A DNA stretch of 64,000 nucleotides from an uncultured Kiritimatiellota bacterium. Lineage in GTDB: Bacteria; Verrucomicrobiota; Kiritimatiellia; RFP12; DVOR01. Positions 44,466 to 52,333 of the stretch are shown in pieces. How positions within the stretch are numbered: the stretch's first letter is position 1; each line of letters begins with the position of its first letter. The position numbers and the translations under genes were made by a program. The notes beneath the pieces are model-generated. The model was not told the origin of the DNA, searched no databases, and saw nothing but the letters and a program-made list of their open reading frames with translations. Location: assembly GCA_944391055.1 (NCBI GenBank), contig CALXSF010000007.1, forward strand, positions 79,101 to 143,100, written 5' to 3'.

Positions 44466-44488
44466 CCATCATGCGGCCATTGGCCGGC

Positions 44489-44644
44489 TCAGGCTTCGGG
44501 CATGGTCTTGCGCAGGCCCTGCCCGCGGTCGCCCTCTTTCCACTGCCCGCGCTTGATGAGCAGGTTGATGCGCTCAAACCGCTTGAGCACGTTGCGCTTG
44601 GCCGTGATCTTGCCCGACCCTTTGAGACTTCTGTGCTGGCTCAT
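44489..44644 (-). CDS. PVC-type small basic protein, 51 aa
   Basis: A 51-residue, lysine/arginine-rich protein beginning MSQHRSLKGSGKITAKRNVL and containing KRFERINLLIKRGQWKEGD. The MSQHxSLK start, the KRxxRLKRFER-like core and the WKEGD motif match the small basic protein family known from Verrucomicrobia, Chlamydiae and relatives (TIGR04137-like). I recall its function as unknown; a ribosome or nucleic-acid association is suggested by charge only. AAGGAGG sits before the ATG at 44644. It has its own promoter and terminator, so it is a stand-alone gene. It is one of the best taxonomic markers in the window. Confidence 0.88.
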   Translation of the reverse strand: MSQHRSLKGSGKITAKRNVLKRFERINLLIKRGQWKEGDRGQGLRKTMPEA

Positions 44645-44707
44645 CGTGAACCTCCTTGGACGTGTTGTCGGGGGGCTGAGCCCCACTTGGAAACAAAATG
44701 TCCTTTA

Positions 44708-44716
44708 ATCATAGCA
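44708..44716 (-). promoter_or_regulatory. extended -10 promoter of the small basic protein gene
   Basis: TGCTATGAT on the minus strand. Transcription should start near 44701, giving a leader of about 57 nt. Confidence 0.65.
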
Positions 44717-44762
44717 AACTTCCCCTCGTCCGCGCAACCCCTCCCGTCGCGTCGCGTGTGCT

Positions 44763-44815
44763 GGGCACGTTGTAAGATTAGGCCGTGAATTTTCCAAGAG
44801 GAAGCGAAAGGCCCC
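44763..44815 (+). repeat. 53-nt dispersed repeat, copy 1
   Basis: Matches the reverse complement of 59589-59641 at 52 of 53 positions (the difference is A here, C in the other copy's orientation, at position 40). Flanking DNA is unrelated. The element includes TTGTAAGAT (44770-44778), a -10-like box, followed after 6 nt by GTG (44785). In copy 1 the hairpin GGGCCCC-TCTA-GGGGGCCC follows directly. Confidence 0.9.
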
Positions 44816-44982
44816 CAGGGCCCCTCTAGGGGGCCCGGCCGCGAACCGGGACGGAAAAGGAAGGGAAAGTGTCAGCGTTGCGTCGTCCCCATCAACACCC
44901 ATGCCTTCGCTTCCCTGGAGAAGGGCCTACGCCTGCGGGGAGGCCGGCGTCGATGCGCGCGGGCGGCGCGGCTTGGGGGCGT

Positions 44983-45612
44983 TCAGGCGAGGAGGGCGTC
45001 GAGGTCGAGCCGGGTGAGGGCGTCGATGACGGGGAAGCCGGCGGCGCGGAGGCGCTCGGGGGTTTGGTGGCCGGCGGAGCAAAGGAGGCAGCGCCAGCCC
45101 TGGGCGCGGGCGACCTCGGCGTCGTGGAGGGTGTCGCCGATGAGGAGGACGGGGCCTTGGAGGTTGAGGGCGCGGGCGGCGGCTTCCTTGGAGGCGCCCT
45201 CGTAGTTGCGGCTGCCGCAGACGAAGTCCATGGCGCCGAGGAGGCCGAATTGGCCGAGTTGCACCTCGAGGAGGCCCTGCTCGAGGGCGGAGAGGACGCC
45301 TTGGCGGACGCCGCGGGCGCGGAGCCCGGCGACGGCCTCGCGGGCGCCGGGCTGGAGGGCGAGGTGGGGGGAGAAGAGGTAGCGCATGTGGAAGCTCTCG
45401 CCCAGGGACTCCCAGTCGAAGGGGTCGCCGAAGGTCATGCCCAGGCCGCGGTAGAAGTCGGCGACGGGGAAGCCGAAGCGGCGGCGGTAGTCCTCGCGCG
45501 AGAGGGTGGGGAGGGCGCGGGCGCGGAGGAAGGAGTTGAGGGCGTCGAGGCAGGCGCGGACGTCGTCGAGCAGCGTGCCGTTGAAGTCCCAGACGATGAG
45601 GGGTGCGGGCAT
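44983..45612 (-). CDS. HAD-superfamily hydrolase
   Basis: A 209-residue HAD phosphatase-like protein (phosphoglycolate-phosphatase type). Motif I is VWDFNGTLLDD, with nucleophile Asp9 but Asn11 in place of the usual second Asp. Motif II is VLSALEQ, motif III the Lys around GASKEAAAR, and motif IV LIGDTLHDAEVA. A helical cap lies at about residues 15-85. The D-to-N change at the acid/base position may mean altered chemistry; some HAD enzymes lack this Asp. It starts 10 bp after ftsW and is probably co-transcribed with it. Substrate unknown. Confidence 0.88.
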   Translation of the reverse strand: MPAPLIVWDFNGTLLDDVRACLDALNSFLRARALPTLSREDYRRRFGFPVADFYRGLGMTFGDPFDWESLGESFHMRYLFSPHLALQPGAREAVAGLRARGVRQGVLSALEQGLLEVQLGQFGLLGAMDFVCGSRNYEGASKEAAARALNLQGPVLLIGDTLHDAEVARAQGWRCLLCSAGHQTPERLRAAGFPVIDALTRLDLDALLA

Positions 45613-45622
45613 GGCGCGGGCC

Positions 45623-46744
45623 TTAGCGGAGGGAGACCAGGCGCTGGCCGGGCCGCTCGGGGGCGTCGGCGGCCTCGAGGGCGCGCCGGCCCACGCCAAG
45701 GAGGAGCCCGACGGCGCAGAAGGAGGTGAGGAGGCTGGAGCCGCCGTAGGAAAGGAAGGGCAGGGCGATGCCCTTGGTGGGGAAGATGTGGGTGACGACG
45801 GCCATGTTGGCGGCGGCTTGGGCGCAGACGAGGAGGGTGGCGCCGAAGGCCAGGAGCATCCCTTGGCGGTCGGGGGCGCGCAGGGCGATGACGGCGCCGC
45901 CGAGGAGGAGGAAGAGGTAGGCGAGGCAGACCGCGCCGGTGGCGGCCAGGCCGAGATCCTCGCCGATGACCGCGAAGATGAAGTCGGTGTGGCATTCGGG
46001 GAGGTAGTGCTCCTTCTGCATGCCGCGCCCGAGGCCGACGCCGGTGAGGCCGCCGTTGCAGAAGGCCACCTGGGCCTGGAGGGTCTGGTAGTTCTGGCCG
46101 TCGCGTTCGTTGCGGAGGCGGGCCATGCGGTTCTCGTTGGTGGCGATCACGGCGCACAGGAGCAGGGCGCCCACCGCCGCGAGCGCGCCCCAGCGCCGCC
46201 AATCGGCCCCGCCGGCGAGGAGGATCGCGCCCGAGAGCCCCGCCACCACCATCAGCCCGCCGAAGTCAGGCTGGAGGAGCAGCGGCAGGGCCACGGCGCC
46301 CAGGAGGATGAGCGGCGCGACGAACCCTTCCTTCCAACGGCGGACCAGCGCGCCGACCCGGCCCAGGTAGGCGGAGAGGAAGACCACCATCAGCAGCTTC
46401 ACGAACTCGACCGGCTGGACGTTGATGGGCCCTAGGCCGATCCAGCGGTGCGACCCCTTCACCGTCTTGCCCAGCCCCGGCACGAAGACCATCAGCAGCC
46501 CCGCCACCATCACCGCCGCCAGCGCCCACAGCACCCACTTGCGCCGGAAGAGGCGGTAGTCCAGGAAGTAACACACCGCGCCCGCCAGCACGCTCCCCCC
46601 CAGGAAGATCAGCTGCATCTCCAGGAAGTGGAAGGGCTCCTGCGACGAAGCCTGCGCCTTGCCGGCGTAGGAGAGAACCAACACGCCCAGCGCCGCCAAC
46701 GCCAGCGTCAGCAACGCCACCATCCGCACGCAAAACCGCAGCAT
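45623..46744 (-). CDS. ftsW: FtsW/RodA/SpoVE-family peptidoglycan polymerase
   Basis: A 373-residue polytopic SEDS protein that polymerises lipid II. Ten or so membrane helices carry the conserved segments KGSHRWIGLGPINVQPVEFVKL, GRGMQKEHYLPECHTDFIFAVIGEDLG (extracytoplasmic loop with the catalytic Asp region) and GIALPFLSYGGSSLL. FtsW is preferred over RodA because of the HTDFIFAVIGEDLG and PFLSYGGS forms, but this is not decisive. AAAGGAGG precedes the ATG at 46744. A terminator for the upstream lysM gene ends only about 30 nt before it. Confidence 0.92.
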   Translation of the reverse strand: MLRFCVRMVALLTLALAALGVLVLSYAGKAQASSQEPFHFLEMQLIFLGGSVLAGAVCYFLDYRLFRRKWVLWALAAVMVAGLLMVFVPGLGKTVKGSHRWIGLGPINVQPVEFVKLLMVVFLSAYLGRVGALVRRWKEGFVAPLILLGAVALPLLLQPDFGGLMVVAGLSGAILLAGGADWRRWGALAAVGALLLCAVIATNENRMARLRNERDGQNYQTLQAQVAFCNGGLTGVGLGRGMQKEHYLPECHTDFIFAVIGEDLGLAATGAVCLAYLFLLLGGAVIALRAPDRQGMLLAFGATLLVCAQAAANMAVVTHIFPTKGIALPFLSYGGSSLLTSFCAVGLLLGVGRRALEAADAPERPGQRLVSLR

Positions 46745-46771
46745 CGCCCGAACCTCCTTTCCGCCGCCCAT

Positions 46772-46798
46772 GAAAAAGGGCGCGGTCGCCCGCGCCCT
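46772..46798 (-). terminator. terminator after the LysM lipoprotein gene
   Basis: On the minus strand the stem GGGCGCG/CGCGCCC (loop GGCGAC) is followed by TTTTT. It lies between the LysM gene and ftsW. Confidence 0.8.
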
Positions 46799-46819
46799 TC
46801 GCCGAGGCGGCGGCCACGC

Positions 46820-47860
46820 TCACTGCGCCGTCGTCATGGGGATCTTGAGGGTGGTGCCGGGGGCCACCTCGTTCACGTCGTCGGCCAGGTTATTGGCCTC
46901 GCGGATGGCCTGGAGCATGACGCCCCACTTGAGGGCGATGCCCACGAGGTCCTCGCCCTCCTGCACCACGTAGGTCTGGGTCTTCGCCTCGGGCTCGGCG
47001 GCGGGCGGCGGGGGCAACGCGGCCTCCCCGTCGTCGGCGGGCTCGGCCACGGGCGGCGGGGGCAGGGCCTCCTCGCCCAGCTGCTCGGGCAGGGGCTCCT
47101 CCTCGGGGGCCGCGTCGGGGGCGGGCTTCTCGGCGGGTTTGGGCTGCGGGGCGGGCTTGGGCTCGGCCTTTTGGGCCGGCTTGGCGGGCTTGGAGGCGGG
47201 GTCCTTGGCGGCGACGACGCGGCCGCGGGCCTTGGCGCCGGGGATGGCGAGCTTCTGGCCGACGAAGATGGTGTCGCTCTTCAGGTGGTTGGCCTTCATG
47301 ATGGTCTCGATGGAGACGCCGTGGGTCAGGGCGATGCCACCGAGCACGTCGCCGGGGCGGACGGTGTAGACGGTCTCGCCCGCGGCGGGGGCGGGCTTGG
47401 CCTTGCGCGGCTTCGGCGCCTTCGTGACGTCGGTGCCCGCGGGCAGGAGCACCTGCTGGCCAATCTGCAGGCGGTCGGGGTTGGCGCGGAGCGCGGGGTT
47501 GAGGGCCAGGATGTCAGGCTGGCGCACGCCGAAACGCACCGAGAGGGCGCTGAGCGAATCGCCGGCCGTGACGGTGTAGACCGCCGGTTTCGGGTGGATC
47601 ACCGGCTTGGGGGCGGGCTGCTCCGCCGCCGGGGCGGGCGCGGGCTCAATGGTCGGGGCGGGCTCGGCGTCGGGCGCCGGCTCGATGGCCGGGGCGGGCT
47701 CGGCGCTCACCTCTTCCTGCATCGCGCGCTCCTCGGCGGCGGCGACCTCGGTCGCCTCCTGGCGCGCACGCGCGGCCGAGGAATCCTGTTTCGTGGCGCA
47801 GCCCGTCATCAACGCCGCGGTGGTCGCCGCGCAAAGGCCCAAAAGCAGTTGTCGCTTCAT
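46820..47860 (-). CDS. LysM-domain lipoprotein
   Basis: A 346-residue lipoprotein (lipobox LMTGC, Cys21) with three LysM peptidoglycan-binding domains. The first starts YTVTAGDSLSALSVRFGV, the second YTVRPGDVLGGIALTHGV, and a C-terminal one starts TYVVQEGEDLVGIALKWGV. They are separated by Pro/Ala/Glu/Lys-rich linkers that may span the periplasm. No peptidase or amidase domain is seen, so it may anchor the outer membrane to the wall or scaffold cell-wall enzymes; ftsW is next in line. The start at 47860 has GAGGAG upstream. Confidence 0.87.
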   Translation of the reverse strand: MKRQLLLGLCAATTAALMTGCATKQDSSAARARQEATEVAAAEERAMQEEVSAEPAPAIEPAPDAEPAPTIEPAPAPAAEQPAPKPVIHPKPAVYTVTAGDSLSALSVRFGVRQPDILALNPALRANPDRLQIGQQVLLPAGTDVTKAPKPRKAKPAPAAGETVYTVRPGDVLGGIALTHGVSIETIMKANHLKSDTIFVGQKLAIPGAKARGRVVAAKDPASKPAKPAQKAEPKPAPQPKPAEKPAPDAAPEEEPLPEQLGEEALPPPPVAEPADDGEAALPPPPAAEPEAKTQTYVVQEGEDLVGIALKWGVMLQAIREANNLADDVNEVAPGTTLKIPMTTAQ

Positions 47861-47911
47861 CGAAAAACTCCTCAAATCCGTCCCGCGGCCTCTCCGCGCG
47901 ACATCTCCTAT

Positions 47912-47920
47912 ACAATAACA
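47912..47920 (-). promoter_or_regulatory. extended -10 promoter of the LysM gene
   Basis: TGTTATTGT on the minus strand, with the predicted start of transcription near 47905 and a leader of about 45 nt. Confidence 0.6.
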
Positions 47921-48042
47921 GAATCCCCCCGCCGCCGCAAGGTGGAAACGTGGTCGCCGCTTTCTGGCGGACGCATGGCCCGCGCAGGGACTTCCCCATG
48001 ACGAAATCAGCGCCGGGAGCGGTTGCGGCAGGCGGGCGGGGG

Positions 48043-48051
48043 TGTTATACT
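48043..48051 (+). promoter_or_regulatory. extended -10 promoter of the EboD-like gene (leaderless)
   Basis: TGTTATACT, followed after 6 nt by ATGATG at 48058. No ribosome binding site is present or needed. Confidence 0.7.
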
Positions 48052-48057
48052 GTGCGT

Positions 48058-49224
48058 ATGATGAAAGTGGTCGAAGAACGGTTCAGCGTGGCGTTCGCCT
48101 ACCCGGTGATCTTCTGCCGGGGGCTGTTCGGCGAGGACTGCGGGGTGTTGGACGAGGTGCTGGGGCGGGACGCCGAGGCGCCGCTGCCGCACCGTCTGCT
48201 GATCGTGATGGACCAGGGGGTGCGGGCGGCCCATCCCGGGCTGCCGATGGCCATCGCGCGGTGGCTGACGGCGCGGCAGGGGCGCGTCGAGCTGGCCGCG
48301 CCGATCGAGTACCTGCCGGGCGGGGAGTTCGCCAAGCGGCAGGACGGGGTGGTGGGGAAATTGGTGAAGCTGGCCTATCAGACGCATTTCGGGCGGAAGG
48401 ACGCTTTCGTGGCGATTGGCGGGGGGGCGGTGCAGGACGTGGTGGGCTACGCGGCGGCGCTCGTCCACCGCGGCTGCCGCACCATCCGGGTGAACACGAC
48501 GACGCTCTCGCAGGCGGACGCGGGGGTGGGCGTGAAGAATGGCGTGGACTACGGCGCGTGCAAGAACTTCCTGGGGACCTTCGCCCCGCCCTTCGCGGTG
48601 ATCAACGACGCGGATTTCCTGCCGACGCTCCCCGACCGGGAGTGGCGCAACGGCATCGCCGAGGCGGTGAAGGTGGCGGTCATCAAGGACGCCGCCTTCC
48701 TCGATTGGCTGTGGGCCCACGCGGACGCCCTGCGGATGCGCGACCTGGAGGCGATGGCCGAGCTGGTGGAGCGGACGGCGCGCCTGCACCTGGCGCACAT
48801 CGCCAACGGCGGCGACGCCTTCGAGCGCGGGGCGGCGCGCCCGCTGGACTTCGGCCACTGGAGTGCGCACCGGCTGGAGGCGATGACCTGCTATCAGCTG
48901 ACGCACGGGGAGGCGGTCGCCATCGGCATCGCGCTGGACATGGCCTACGCGGCGTTGGCGGGGCTGCTGCCGCCGGCGGATTGCACGCGGGTGGTGGCGC
49001 TGCTGCGGGCCTGCGGGCTGCCGGTGTGGTGCGACGAGCTGGCGCTGCGGGGGACGGACGGCAGGCTGGCGGTGCTGGAGGGGCTGAGGCAGTTCCGCGA
49101 GCACCTGGGGGGGCGGCTGTGCGTGACGCTGCCCGATGGCCTCGGCGCGAAGACCGAGGTGGGCGAGATGGATGAGGCGCTGCTGGAGCGCGCCGTCGCG
49201 CTGCTGCGCGAACGTTATGCGTGA
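48058..49224 (+). CDS. EboD-like sugar-phosphate cyclase (3-dehydroquinate synthase family)
   Basis: A 388-residue NAD-dependent cyclase of the AroB superfamily. It has PGGEFAKRQ, FVAIGGGAVQDVVGYAAALVHRG, NTTTLSQADAGVGVKNG, KNFLGTFAPPFAVINDADF, GIAEAVKVAVIKDAAF and DFGHWSAHRLE. The long N-terminus (FAYPVIFCRGLF) and the FGHWSAH form, rather than NFGHTFGH of AroB, point to EboD of the eustigmatophyte/bacterial ebo cluster or another sedoheptulose-7-phosphate-cyclase-like enzyme, not to shikimate synthesis. None of the other ebo genes is nearby. It heads a unit with a Ser/Thr kinase, a membrane HExxH protein and a sirtuin. The product is unknown. Confidence 0.85.
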   Translation: MMKVVEERFSVAFAYPVIFCRGLFGEDCGVLDEVLGRDAEAPLPHRLLIVMDQGVRAAHPGLPMAIARWLTARQGRVELAAPIEYLPGGEFAKRQDGVVGKLVKLAYQTHFGRKDAFVAIGGGAVQDVVGYAAALVHRGCRTIRVNTTTLSQADAGVGVKNGVDYGACKNFLGTFAPPFAVINDADFLPTLPDREWRNGIAEAVKVAVIKDAAFLDWLWAHADALRMRDLEAMAELVERTARLHLAHIANGGDAFERGAARPLDFGHWSAHRLEAMTCYQLTHGEAVAIGIALDMAYAALAGLLPPADCTRVVALLRACGLPVWCDELALRGTDGRLAVLEGLRQFREHLGGRLCVTLPDGLGAKTEVGEMDEALLERAVALLRERYA

Positions 49225-49244
49225 GTTGTAAGGAGGGATCGGCC

Positions 49245-51611
49245 ATGAGCGCAACCGGAATCGTCGCCAAACCCGTCGCCAACCCCGTCTGCCCCCTGTG
49301 CGGGGCTGCGCTGCCGGCGGGCGCGCCGCCTTTGGGCGAGGTCGCCTGCCCGGCGTGCGGGAAGGCGGTGATGGCGCCGGGCGCGCTGGCGCAGTACCGG
49401 TTGGTGGGGCTGATCGGCGCGGGCGGGATGGGCGCCGTCTACGAGGCCGTCGACGAAGGGCTCCAGCGGCGCGTGGCGGTGAAGGTGATCTTACGCGAAA
49501 AGGCGGCGGAGGATCCGGGCTTCATCGAGCGCTTCCGGCGCGAGGCGCAGTCCGCCGCCAAGTTGCAGCACCCGAACATCGTGACCGTCTACGCCTTCGG
49601 CGAGAGCGAGGGGCAGCCCTTCCTCGTGATGGAGCTGGTGCGGCCCGATTCGCTGGACCGCATGATGCGGCGCGGGCCCGTCCAGCCGGCCACCGCCCTC
49701 AACGTGGGGATGCAGATCGCCCAAGGGCTGAAGGCGGCCGCCGAGCAGGGCATGGTCCATGGCGACGTGAAGCCCGAGAACATCCTCATCAACGAGGCGC
49801 GCGAGGCCAAGCTGGCCGATTTCGGCATCGCCGCCCTCGTCGGCGCCCACGCCGCCGACGACAACGAGGTCTGGGGCACGCCCTATTACATCGCACCCGA
49901 GACGCTCCGCAAGCAGAAGGTCGACCTGCGGGCGGACATTTACTCCCTCGGCGGGACGCTCTACCACGCCATCGCCGGCGTCCCGCCCTTCGAGGGGGCC
50001 GACGCGGTGGAGGTGATGAAGGCGCGCCTCCTGGGCCCGGCCAAGCCGTTGGGCGAGGTGGCGCCGGGCTGCCCCGAGGCCGTCTCGAAGATCGTCATGC
50101 GGATGTTGGAGGCCGAGCCCCTCCGCCGCTACCCGAACTACGACTCGCTGCTTTCCGACATGGGGCGCGAGCTCCGCGCCGCCAAGAGTCGGACCGGCGC
50201 GGGCAAGCGCATCGTCATCAAAGGCATGGGCCACCCCAGCGCCGGCCCCTCGCGCCCCATGCCCGTGGTCGAGAACCCCAACGCCCCGCTCATCGCCGAG
50301 AAGAAGCCGGGGCTAAGCAAGGGCGCCATCATCGGCCTAGCCGCCGGCGTCGGGTGCGGCGTGCCGCTCGTCGTGGTGGCCATCCTCGCCGTCATCCTCG
50401 TTGCCTCCGCCAAGAAGACCGCCGAGGAGGTGGGCGAGGCGATGACCAACGCCGTGGCCCAGGTGGCCGCCGCCGACCCGGCCCAGCTCCAGGCCGCCGC
50501 CGACCGCCGGGCCCTGGCCGAGCTGGGCGAGGCCTGCGCCGCGCTGGCCACCGCCCGCGCCGTCCAGGCCGGTGAGACCGAGGCCACGCTCAAGTGGCTC
50601 GTCGGCCAGGCCCGCCGCGCCGTCGTCCTCCCCGAGCAGGAGGTCTGGCTGGCGCCGCACGAGGGCGAGGCGCCCGCCAAACTCTTCGCCGACCTTCAGG
50701 ACGCCTTTGCCAAGCGTGACCTTGTGGCCGAGGCCGCCAAGGGCGCCGACGCCCTCCGCGCCAAGGTCGACGGGCTGCGCGTGACCGTCGAGCCGCCCGA
50801 CGCGGCGCCCGAGGCCGTCGCCAAGGCCCTCGCCGACGCGCGGGCCGCCCGCAAAGCCTACGACGACACCCCGGCCGCCAAGGGCGCCGACGCGGCCGCC
50901 AAGGCCGTCGCCGCCCTCCGCAAAGGCTGGCGCGCCGCCGTCGCCGAGGGCCGCGACGCGCTTGAGGCCGCCAACCGCGCCCGCCTCAAGGCCGCCGCCG
51001 AGGCCGAGGCCAAGGCCAAGGCCGAGGAGGCCGAGGAAGCGCGGCGCCAGGCGATCGCCGACGAGGTGGCCTCCGTGGCCGACCTGGAGGCGGCCGTCTC
51101 CGGGGACTTGGGCGCCTTCCGCCCCGACGCGGCCGCCAAGGCCTTCGTCGCCCGCGCCGCGCGCCTGAAGTCCGACGAGGCCAAGGCCGCCGCGCAGGTG
51201 GTCGCCGACCGGATCGCGGCGTTGGCGCAGGTGCGCGAGTGGCTCATCGAGTCGGCCAAGGGCGGCGCGCTGAAGGGCTTCGGCGTGTCGGCGGCGGACG
51301 CCGAGGGCATCACCGTCGGCGGCGCGCGGCAGACTTGGGAGGACTTCGCCATCCGTCAGCAGGGGCTTTCCTTCCGCATCTTCAACACGCTGCTGGCCGA
51401 CGACCAGGGCGCGTGGGGGCTGAGCACCCTCCGCCGCGCCGAATTGGCGATCGGCGCACGGCAGTTCGTGCTGCGGTATTTCGGGGCCACCATGTTGGAG
51501 AAGTCGAAGTCGCTGCGCGACATGATGGATCGCCTGAAGGCCGTGGCCGACCGTCTGCCCGCCACGCGCGCCGCCTTGGGGCGCTTGGAGCCGCAGGGTT
51601 CGGGCGAGTGA
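49245..51611 (+). CDS. membrane Ser/Thr protein kinase (PknB-like)
   Basis: A 788-residue Hanks-type kinase. An N-terminal zinc-ribbon-like part (CPLC...CPAC, about residues 18-42) precedes the kinase domain (about 55-310). This has GAGGMGAVYEA, Lys80 in VAVKV, HGDVKPEN (172-179), DFG (192-194) and the APE motif in PYYIAPE. The usual HRD Arg is Gly (HGD), so activation-loop phosphorylation may not be needed. One transmembrane helix (about 358-388) is followed by a long Ala/Lys/Glu-rich helical, partly coiled-coil region and a compact C-terminal domain, probably outside the cytoplasm. AGGAGGG precedes the ATG. It overlaps the next gene by GTGA. Confidence 0.92.
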   Translation: MSATGIVAKPVANPVCPLCGAALPAGAPPLGEVACPACGKAVMAPGALAQYRLVGLIGAGGMGAVYEAVDEGLQRRVAVKVILREKAAEDPGFIERFRREAQSAAKLQHPNIVTVYAFGESEGQPFLVMELVRPDSLDRMMRRGPVQPATALNVGMQIAQGLKAAAEQGMVHGDVKPENILINEAREAKLADFGIAALVGAHAADDNEVWGTPYYIAPETLRKQKVDLRADIYSLGGTLYHAIAGVPPFEGADAVEVMKARLLGPAKPLGEVAPGCPEAVSKIVMRMLEAEPLRRYPNYDSLLSDMGRELRAAKSRTGAGKRIVIKGMGHPSAGPSRPMPVVENPNAPLIAEKKPGLSKGAIIGLAAGVGCGVPLVVVAILAVILVASAKKTAEEVGEAMTNAVAQVAAADPAQLQAAADRRALAELGEACAALATARAVQAGETEATLKWLVGQARRAVVLPEQEVWLAPHEGEAPAKLFADLQDAFAKRDLVAEAAKGADALRAKVDGLRVTVEPPDAAPEAVAKALADARAARKAYDDTPAAKGADAAAKAVAALRKGWRAAVAEGRDALEAANRARLKAAAEAEAKAKAEEAEEARRQAIADEVASVADLEAAVSGDLGAFRPDAAAKAFVARAARLKSDEAKAAAQVVADRIAALAQVREWLIESAKGGALKGFGVSAADAEGITVGGARQTWEDFAIRQQGLSFRIFNTLLADDQGAWGLSTLRRAELAIGARQFVLRYFGATMLEKSKSLRDMMDRLKAVADRLPATRAALGRLEPQGSGE

Positions 51612-52333
51612 GCGCGGGCGAGGCCGTGAAGCGCTTCGCCCTGATGGTGCTGGGGCTGGCCGGCCTGCCTTTGGCCTGGGGGCTCGCGCGGGCCTTTTGG
51701 GACGGGCTTGTGGTGGGGATGCTGGGCGAGGATTGGCTCACGCCCGGGCGTTTGGCCTTCGCCGCCGGCGCGGCGGCGATGACGGCGCTCTATCTGTGGA
51801 AGGGGCGTGCGTTGGCGATCGCCTATGTCTTCGCCCACGAGATGACGCACGCGGCGGTGGGGCTGCTCTTCCTGGCGCGCGTCCACCGCGTGAGCGTGGG
51901 CGAGACGGGCGGGTTCGTGGAGCTTTCCAAAAGCAATCTCGCCATCACGCTCGCCCCTTATTGCGTGCCGTTTTATCTCCTGGTCGCGCTGGGGCTCTGC
52001 GCGCTGACGGCGTGGCTCTGGCCGGGCGCGACGCCCTTTTGGGTGTGGGCGGCGGTCTTCGGCGCGCTGACGCTCTTCCACGTGCTTTACACCTTCGACA
52101 CGCTTTGGTCGACGGCCCAGCCCGATGTTCGGGAATATGGCCGCCTTTTCTCCTATTGGCTCATCGTCTCGGTCAACCTCCTCTTCGCCTCGCTGGCGCT
52201 GACGCTCTCGGGGCAGACCGGCGCGGCGGCGCAGGGGCGGCGCATCGTCCGCCGCACCGCCGAGGCCTATGCCGCCGCCGGCCACGCGTTGGCCGTGCCC
52301 ATCCGTTTCGCGCAGGAAAGGCTCCGCCCATGA
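51608..52333 (+). CDS. polytopic membrane protein with HExxH motif (M50-like)
   Basis: A 241-residue membrane protein with about five hydrophobic segments. The second or third helix holds AHEMTHAAVG, an HExxH zinc signature with His77, Glu78 and His81. The following loop (GGFVELSKSNLAITLAPYCVPFYLL) resembles M50-type intramembrane proteases, where the NP(A)G/NxxPxxPLDG region follows. A clear third ligand is not obvious, so protease activity is inferred. The GTG start is fixed by the GTGA overlap with the kinase. Substrate could be an envelope or signalling protein linked to the kinase. Confidence 0.75.
   Translation: MSAGEAVKRFALMVLGLAGLPLAWGLARAFWDGLVVGMLGEDWLTPGRLAFAAGAAAMTALYLWKGRALAIAYVFAHEMTHAAVGLLFLARVHRVSVGETGGFVELSKSNLAITLAPYCVPFYLLVALGLCALTAWLWPGATPFWVWAAVFGALTLFHVLYTFDTLWSTAQPDVREYGRLFSYWLIVSVNLLFASLALTLSGQTGAAAQGRRIVRRTAEAYAAAGHALAVPIRFAQERLRP

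Larger units (their letters stand above)
44645..44982. other. gene-free gap containing repeat copy 1
   Basis: About 340 bp. It holds the leader and promoter of the small basic protein gene, then repeat copy 1 (44763-44815) and a strong hairpin at 44818-44836. Beyond that, up to the 3' end of the HAD gene, I see nothing recognisable. No tRNA or convincing ORF is present. Confidence 0.7.

Noticed and set aside
44818..44836. Strong hairpin after repeat copy 1 as a terminator
   Set aside because: No T tract on either strand; noted only as structure.
44705..44902. Minus-strand 65-codon ORF across repeat copy 1 sharing LLENSRPNLTTCP with a plus ORF at 59382-59729
   Set aside because: The shared peptide is just the translation of the 53-nt DNA repeat; the rest differs and no ribosome binding site is seen. 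Treated as a nucleotide repeat.
47950..48057. Upstream in-frame ATG at 47950 for the EboD-like gene
   Set aside because: It would put the promoter inside the gene and add non-conserved residues; the ATG at 48058 fits the leaderless geometry.
50880..51060. Repetitive Ala/Lys/Glu codons in the kinase gene as a DNA repeat
   Set aside because: Irregular, best explained by a coiled-coil region of the protein.
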